This document shows positions 31,567 through 35,019 of a stretch of 35,019 nucleotides of DNA, piece by piece. The DNA lies in NCBI GenBank assembly GCA_937901865.1, contig CALDID010000169.1, forward strand, positions 1 to 35,019. The letters are read 5' to 3'. The position numbers were made by a program, and so were the translations under genes. Under the pieces are notes generated by a model that was not told the origin of the DNA, made no database searches, and saw only the letters and a program-made list of their open reading frames with translations. This DNA is from an uncultured Treponema sp. GTDB taxonomy: Bacteria > Spirochaetota > Spirochaetia > Treponematales > Treponemataceae. The stretch's first letter is position 1; each line of letters begins with the position of its first letter.

Positions 31567-33570
31567 ATGCTTGACTTACAAAAAGAATTGAATCCAGAAC
31601 AATATAAAGCCGCTTCGACCATCGACGGCGCGATTTTGATTATTGCGGGCGCGGGCAGCGGAAAGACGCGCGTCATCACGTTCCGCATTGCGCATATGCT
31701 TGAAATGGGGATTCCGCAAAGCGCGATTCTTGCCCTCACGTTCACCAACAAAGCCGCCAAAGAAATGGAAGAGCGCGTCAAAGACCTCACGCAGAAAAAA
31801 TTGCAGGCGCTCACGGTGAGCACGTTCCACGCATTCGGTGTGCGCATTTTGCGGCAACACATCGACTCTCTCGGCTGGCGAAGCAACTTTTCGATTTACG
31901 ACGAAACCGACCGCAATTCGCTCATCAAGGAAACGGGGAGGGAGCTCAAATACAGCGCGGATTCGATGGACATCTACAAAATCGGCACGCTGTTTTCCGA
32001 CATAAAAACGGGGCGCAAGGACTGGGACAGAGAAACACGCATTTATAAAGAATTGTACGAGGGCTATCAAGAGGGATTAAAGCTCTTTAATGCGGTGGAT
32101 TTTGATGATTTAATCACGCTCCCGATTCGGCTTTTTAAGGAGCACCCCGACATTTTGGCTCAATACCGTGCGCGTTTCCGCTACATTATGGTTGACGAGT
32201 TTCAGGACACGAGCCACCAGCAATATGAGCTTATGCGATTGCTCGCCGACAAGAACATTGCGGTGGTGGGCGACGACGACCAAAGCATTTATTCGTGGCG
32301 CGGCGCGGATTATCAGAATATCATCAATTTTGAAAAGGATTTTCCCAACGTCATCGAAATCCGTCTTGAGCAGAATTATCGCTCGACGGGGACGATTTTG
32401 GCGGCGGCGAACGGCGTTATCAGCCACAACACGAACCGCAAAGATAAATCGCTGTGGAGCGGCAACGGCAGCGGGCGACCGATTGAGATTTTTATGCCCG
32501 AAAACGAAACGGCGGAAGCGGATTTTATCGTGGAGAGCATTCAGGGCATTTCGATGGAGGAAAAGCGTCCGTACAGCGATTTCGGTGTTCTAATGCGCGC
32601 AAATACGCAGAGCCGCGCGATTGAGGAGGCGTTTCTTGAAAACAATATTCCTTACACGATGAGCGGTGGCACGAGTTTTTTTCAGCGCAAGGAAATCAAA
32701 GACATCATCAGCTATCTGCGCGTGATTGCCAACCACGACGACGACGTGAACCTTTTGCGCATTATCAACACGCCGCGCAGGGGTATCGGGCGCGCGACAA
32801 TCGAGGCGATGAACGAGGTGGCAAAGCGAATGGACGTGTCGCTGTGGCAGGCGATTGACGCGATTATTCACGCTCCTGCCGAGGAATGTCCTGTGAGCGA
32901 TAAGGCTCGTTCAGACTTTGAAGACTTCTATAATATTATAGAAAGCGGCAAGCCGCTGCTTTCTGGGCGCGGGCTGTCGAAAAAGGTGCGGGCATTTGTT
33001 GACCAAATCGATTACTGGGGGCATCTCATCAGCGACAATCCGAAGAGCGAAAAGGCGGCGCGATACAAAATGCACAATATCGAAAGCCTTATCAATTCGA
33101 TGGACATTTGGGAAAACAATCCCGACAACACGGATACGAGCCTGTATACGTATCTCAACCGCATTACGCTCCTTAGCCGCGACGATATGGAGAACGACAC
33201 GAACAAAGGCACGGTGAACTTGATGACGATTCACGCGAGCAAGGGCTTGGAGTTCCCTGTCGTGATTATCGCGGGTGTGGAGGAGGGAATTATTCCGCAC
33301 CAGCGGTCGATTGAGGAGGAGAGAGAAGAGGCGATTGAGGAGGAGAGGCGGCTTTTTTATGTGGCGGTTACACGGGCGCGCAATCGGCTGATTTTGTCTT
33401 CGTGCCAGCACCGACGGCGTATGCAGGCGCAGATTGAAGCGACGCCGAGCCGATTTCTCGACGAAATCCCCGCGAATCTGGTGCAATATCACGAGCCGCC
33501 GAAAGAAGTGGACAGCATTACCGCGCACAATATTTTGGAAGAGATGAAAAAGAAATTCGGCGCGATGTAA
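31567..33570 (+). CDS. pcrA: UvrD/Rep/PcrA-type superfamily 1 DNA helicase
   Basis: ATP-dependent 3'-5' DNA helicase used in repair and replication restart. Motifs in order: Q-motif LNPEQYKAA, Walker A AGAGSGKTRVI (28-38), Ia LTFTNKAAKEMEER, II VDEFQDTSHQQYE, III VGDDDQSIYSWRGAD, IV LEQNYRST, V MTIHASKGLEFPVVII and VI RRLFYVAVTRARNRL. At 667 residues it is slightly shorter than typical PcrA (about 720). It ends soon after motif VI, so the UvrD/RNA-polymerase-binding C-terminal tail is reduced. Codon use is GC-rich, unlike the AT-rich flanks. No signal of operon structure is seen: a palindromic repeat follows at 33577. Rep versus PcrA cannot be fully separated by eye. Confidence 0.9.
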   Translation: MLDLQKELNPEQYKAASTIDGAILIIAGAGSGKTRVITFRIAHMLEMGIPQSAILALTFTNKAAKEMEERVKDLTQKKLQALTVSTFHAFGVRILRQHIDSLGWRSNFSIYDETDRNSLIKETGRELKYSADSMDIYKIGTLFSDIKTGRKDWDRETRIYKELYEGYQEGLKLFNAVDFDDLITLPIRLFKEHPDILAQYRARFRYIMVDEFQDTSHQQYELMRLLADKNIAVVGDDDQSIYSWRGADYQNIINFEKDFPNVIEIRLEQNYRSTGTILAAANGVISHNTNRKDKSLWSGNGSGRPIEIFMPENETAEADFIVESIQGISMEEKRPYSDFGVLMRANTQSRAIEEAFLENNIPYTMSGGTSFFQRKEIKDIISYLRVIANHDDDVNLLRIINTPRRGIGRATIEAMNEVAKRMDVSLWQAIDAIIHAPAEECPVSDKARSDFEDFYNIIESGKPLLSGRGLSKKVRAFVDQIDYWGHLISDNPKSEKAARYKMHNIESLINSMDIWENNPDNTDTSLYTYLNRITLLSRDDMENDTNKGTVNLMTIHASKGLEFPVVIIAGVEEGIIPHQRSIEEEREEAIEEERRLFYVAVTRARNRLILSSCQHRRRMQAQIEATPSRFLDEIPANLVQYHEPPKEVDSITAHNILEEMKKKFGAM

Positions 33571-33576
33571 ATGAGC

Positions 33577-33741
33577 GGAGTTGTTACCAAAGGTATGCTA
33601 GAATGTCATTATCGGGCTCGCCCCGATAATCTTTTCAAAAGCACTATACGAGAGCCTTAAAAGATTCCCGTGTCAAGCACGAGAATGACAAAGGTCAAGC
33701 ACAAGAATGACATAAAGAAGCATACTTTTCGTAACACTTCC
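33577..33741. repeat. Long imperfect palindrome (REP/MITE-like), copy B
   Basis: Inner arms TGTCATTATCGGGCTCG (from 33604) and GTCAAGCACGAGAATGACA (to 33690) match copy A at 26810-26946. The right inner arm is duplicated (33694-33712, one base different). The outer arms are unrelated to copy A but complementary to each other: TTGTTACCAAAGGTATGCT (33581-33599) against AGCATACTTTTCGTAACA (from 33718). So the arms differ between copies while pairing is kept. It fills the 252-bp gap between the helicase gene and the DUF4469-type gene. Confidence 0.7.
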
Positions 33742-33822
33742 AAAAGAGCAATTAGCCGTATGGCTTTTTAGAAAATATATTTTTAAGCAAGCCGCGAAAG
33801 TGCGGTTTGTAAGGAGATTACA

Positions 33823-34560
33823 ATGGCAGAAGATTTTGTGTGGCGAGGTCAGTATCGACCCAATATGTTCACACCCGACAATGACCGCGACCAGCTCTTA
33901 GACATCGAAAGCGCGGGCAGCATAAGCGAAGCCGACCTTGCCGCCGACATTCAAAAGCAGGGCATCGAAATCAACACCGACACGATGATAGACCTCTTTT
34001 CGCGCCGCCGAAAAGCCTTGCTCGACCGCCTTCTGCGTGGCTACAGCTACACTGACGACATCGTGCAGATGAGCCCGCGCGTTACAGGCGTGTTTGCCGA
34101 CGAAGGCTCGCCGTTCGACCCCGCCGTTCACAAATGCGTCATCGATATGTCGGCAGGAAGCACCTTGCGCGCAAACCTCGGCGCAGTCAAAGTGAAAATC
34201 ACGGGCAAAAAAGACGCAGGCGGCGCAAAAATCAGCGCAGTCGTCAATACGTTAACGGGCAAAAACGACGGCACAATGGTGCTCGGCGACGACATCAGCA
34301 TTGAAGGCGACAAAATCAAAATCGCCGACGAAACCGACAGCGCGCAGGGCGTATTCTTCATTGCTTCCGACGGCAGTGAATACCGCGTGAGCCGAAAACT
34401 CACGATGAACAAGCCGAAAAATCTCATCGCGCGCGTGCCCGCCGACCTTCCCGCAGGCGAATACACCGTCGTCGTCCGCACAAAGTTCAGCAATACCTCA
34501 ACTCCATTGAAATCTATTCGCGAAATAAAATATTCTTATAAGGTTAATGCACAAAAATAG
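33823..34560 (+). CDS. HU-like DNA-binding domain / DUF4469-type protein
   Basis: A 245-residue protein of the kind seen in Bacteroidetes and treponemes: an N-terminal HU/IHF-like half (about 1-125, DLAADIQKQGIEINTDTMIDLFSRRRKALLDRLLRGYSY) joined to a C-terminal Ig-like DUF4469 half (about 130-240, ending ARVPADLPAGEYTVVVRTKFSNTSTPLKSIREIKYSYKV). No signal peptide is present. The start has AAGGAG at 6 nt spacing, and a small hairpin (GCCGC/GCGGT) lies in the leader at 33791-33806. GC-rich codons resemble the helicase gene upstream. A 23-bp repeat array and a strong terminator follow directly. A nucleoid-associated role is inferred from the family. Confidence 0.8.
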   Translation: MAEDFVWRGQYRPNMFTPDNDRDQLLDIESAGSISEADLAADIQKQGIEINTDTMIDLFSRRRKALLDRLLRGYSYTDDIVQMSPRVTGVFADEGSPFDPAVHKCVIDMSAGSTLRANLGAVKVKITGKKDAGGAKISAVVNTLTGKNDGTMVLGDDISIEGDKIKIADETDSAQGVFFIASDGSEYRVSRKLTMNKPKNLIARVPADLPAGEYTVVVRTKFSNTSTPLKSIREIKYSYKVNAQK

Positions 34561-34570
34561 CCCCTCTAAC

Positions 34571-34662
34571 ACGAGCGTTTCAGAGGTTCTGATACGAGGG
34601 TTTCAGAGATTGCAATAAGGGCGTATCAGAGATTCTGAAACGGACGTATCAGAGATACAAAA
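34571..34662. repeat. Second tandem 23-bp repeat array (four units), in the 3' tail of the DUF4469-type gene
   Basis: Four units start at 34571, 34594, 34617 and 34640, an exact 23-bp period. The shared part reads ACGAGxGT(T/A)TCAGAG, followed by a variable ATTCTGAT-like end. TTTCAGAG recurs at 34578 and 34601, TATCAGAG at 34624 and 34647. TCTGA and TCAGA of neighbouring units are complementary and flank 10-nt loops. Unit 2 contains the heptamer CGAGGGT, which is also the start of every unit of the array at 26691 read on the minus strand. The array begins 10 bp after the stop codon. Confidence 0.85.
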
Positions 34663-34703
34663 ACCTCCGAATTTGCAGATACCAAATTCGGAGGTTTCTT
34701 TTT
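34661..34703. terminator. Strong, probably bidirectional intrinsic terminator
   Basis: AAACCTCCGAATTTG (34661-34675) pairs perfectly over 15 bp with CAAATTCGGAGGTTT (34683-34697), loop CAGATAC, then CTTTTT. The run of A before the stem gives a T-run on the minus strand as well, so it would also stop the Rpn-type gene to the right. Confidence 0.93.
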
Positions 34704-34730
34704 AAGATTAACCTGTGAAAAAGGCTGAGT

Positions 34731-34770
34731 TACCCCCTCGCCACTTTGGAGAGGGGGCTAGGGGGTGAGG
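34731..34770. repeat. G/C-run palindromic repeat at the end of the Rpn-type gene
   Basis: CCCCCTC (34733-34739) pairs with GAGGGGG (34751-34757). Alternatively ACCCCCT (34732-34738) pairs with AGGGGGT (34760-34766), giving two competing hairpins. From memory, sequences of this form (CTAGCCCCCTCTCCAAAG on the other strand) are dispersed repeats in several bacterial genomes. Only one copy lies in this window. Confidence 0.5.
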
Positions 34771-34771
34771 T

Positions 34772-35019
34772 CTACAAAACAGCCTGTGGCTGCTGCAAAA
34801 GTCCCACGTCGATTTCTGCAAACGCGGCGGCTTCTGCTGGCGAATGCCCCATTGCCATAAATTTCTTGGCAAGTGCAATTTTCCCCGTAATCACGCCCTG
34901 CGAAATGCCCTGTGCAATCCCTTGAGCAATTCCTCTTTGTTCGGCTCGCTCTTCTACGTCGCGTTCGTGGAGCTGAATGGCGAGATACTCATTCAAAAAC
35001 GTGTTCTGAAACTTCTTTG
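34772..35019 (-). CDS. C-terminal part of an Rpn/PD-(D/E)XK nuclease family transposase (cut by the window edge)
   Basis: The open frame runs off the right edge without a start. The visible 82 residues begin KKFQNTFLNEYLAIQLHERDVEE. They contain the low-complexity repeat GIAQGIAQGISQGVITG and end AKKFMAMGHSPAEAAAFAEIDVGLLQ. This tail (charged helix, G-x-x-x-G repeats, then a short helix with SxxEAA) is characteristic of recombination-promoting nuclease Rpn and related PD-(D/E)XK 'transposase' proteins. The catalytic nuclease core would lie outside the window, so activity cannot be judged. A TTG at 34996 in the frame is not a convincing start. Confidence 0.75.
   Translation of the reverse strand, partial: KKFQNTFLNEYLAIQLHERDVEERAEQRGIAQGIAQGISQGVITGKIALAKKFMAMGHSPAEAAAFAEIDVGLLQQPQAVL

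Noticed and set aside
1..35019. rRNA, tRNA, riboswitch or complete IS element
   Set aside because: I looked for conserved rRNA segments, tRNA TTCRA arms with CCA-type ends, riboswitch-like leaders and full transposase genes with terminal repeats. None could be supported.

Overview
The window most likely comes from a host-associated (rumen or gut type) treponeme or a close spirochete relative. This is an inference from gene content, not from a marker gene. The supporting signs are a lipobox ending in Ser-Cys, a two-domain DNA-binding/DUF4469-type protein, treponeme-style TPR, PEGA and LysM-M23 envelope proteins, an Rpn-type PD-(D/E)XK transposase remnant, and pectin/xylan-degrading enzymes. 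No rRNA, tRNA, CRISPR array, prophage or complete IS element was found. Base composition is patchy: the GH43, zinc ABC, pcrA-like and DUF4469 genes use many GC-ending codons, while sbcD, the TPR genes, rlmN and the larger phosphohexomutase are AT-rich.

Layout. Positions 63-4039 (+) hold a translationally coupled pair, a secreted PL1 pectate lyase and a cytosolic GH43 glycosidase, closed by a strong terminator. A gene-free stretch (4040-4497) holds degenerate direct repeats and the promoter of a zinc/manganese-type ABC operon (4498-7112, +): ATPase, permease, a small CC-motif lipoprotein and a histidine phosphatase. From 16461 down to 7106 (-) runs a five-gene unit: phosphohexomutase, second phospho-sugar mutase, a DEDDh exonuclease-MazG fusion, sbcD and sbcC. 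Next on the minus strand come rlmN, two TPR proteins, and an addB-addA-rsmD unit starting at 26610. Genes then diverge. On the plus strand lie an MBL hydrolase, a 56-residue ferredoxin, a membrane protein with a LysM-M23 endopeptidase and a PEGA-like exported protein, then (after a minus-strand GNAT gene) a PcrA/UvrD-type helicase and the DUF4469-type protein. A truncated Rpn-type gene enters from the right edge.

DNA maintenance is heavily represented: SbcCD (hairpin cleavage), AddAB-like helicase-nuclease (end processing), a PcrA-like helicase, and an exonuclease fused to an NTP pyrophosphohydrolase. The gene-free DNA is in turn rich in hairpin-forming repeats: two arrays of 23-bp units sharing the heptamer CGAGGGT, and two long imperfect palindromes with common inner arms.

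The most unusual signals are (1) the two 23-bp arrays, in which the heptamer sits in loops between arms that differ but stay complementary, (2) several genes whose -10 box lies 6-9 nt before the start codon with no Shine-Dalgarno, predicting leaderless mRNAs, and (3) the repeat block upstream of the zinc operon. No database search could be run, so family names rest on visible motifs and remembered family features.
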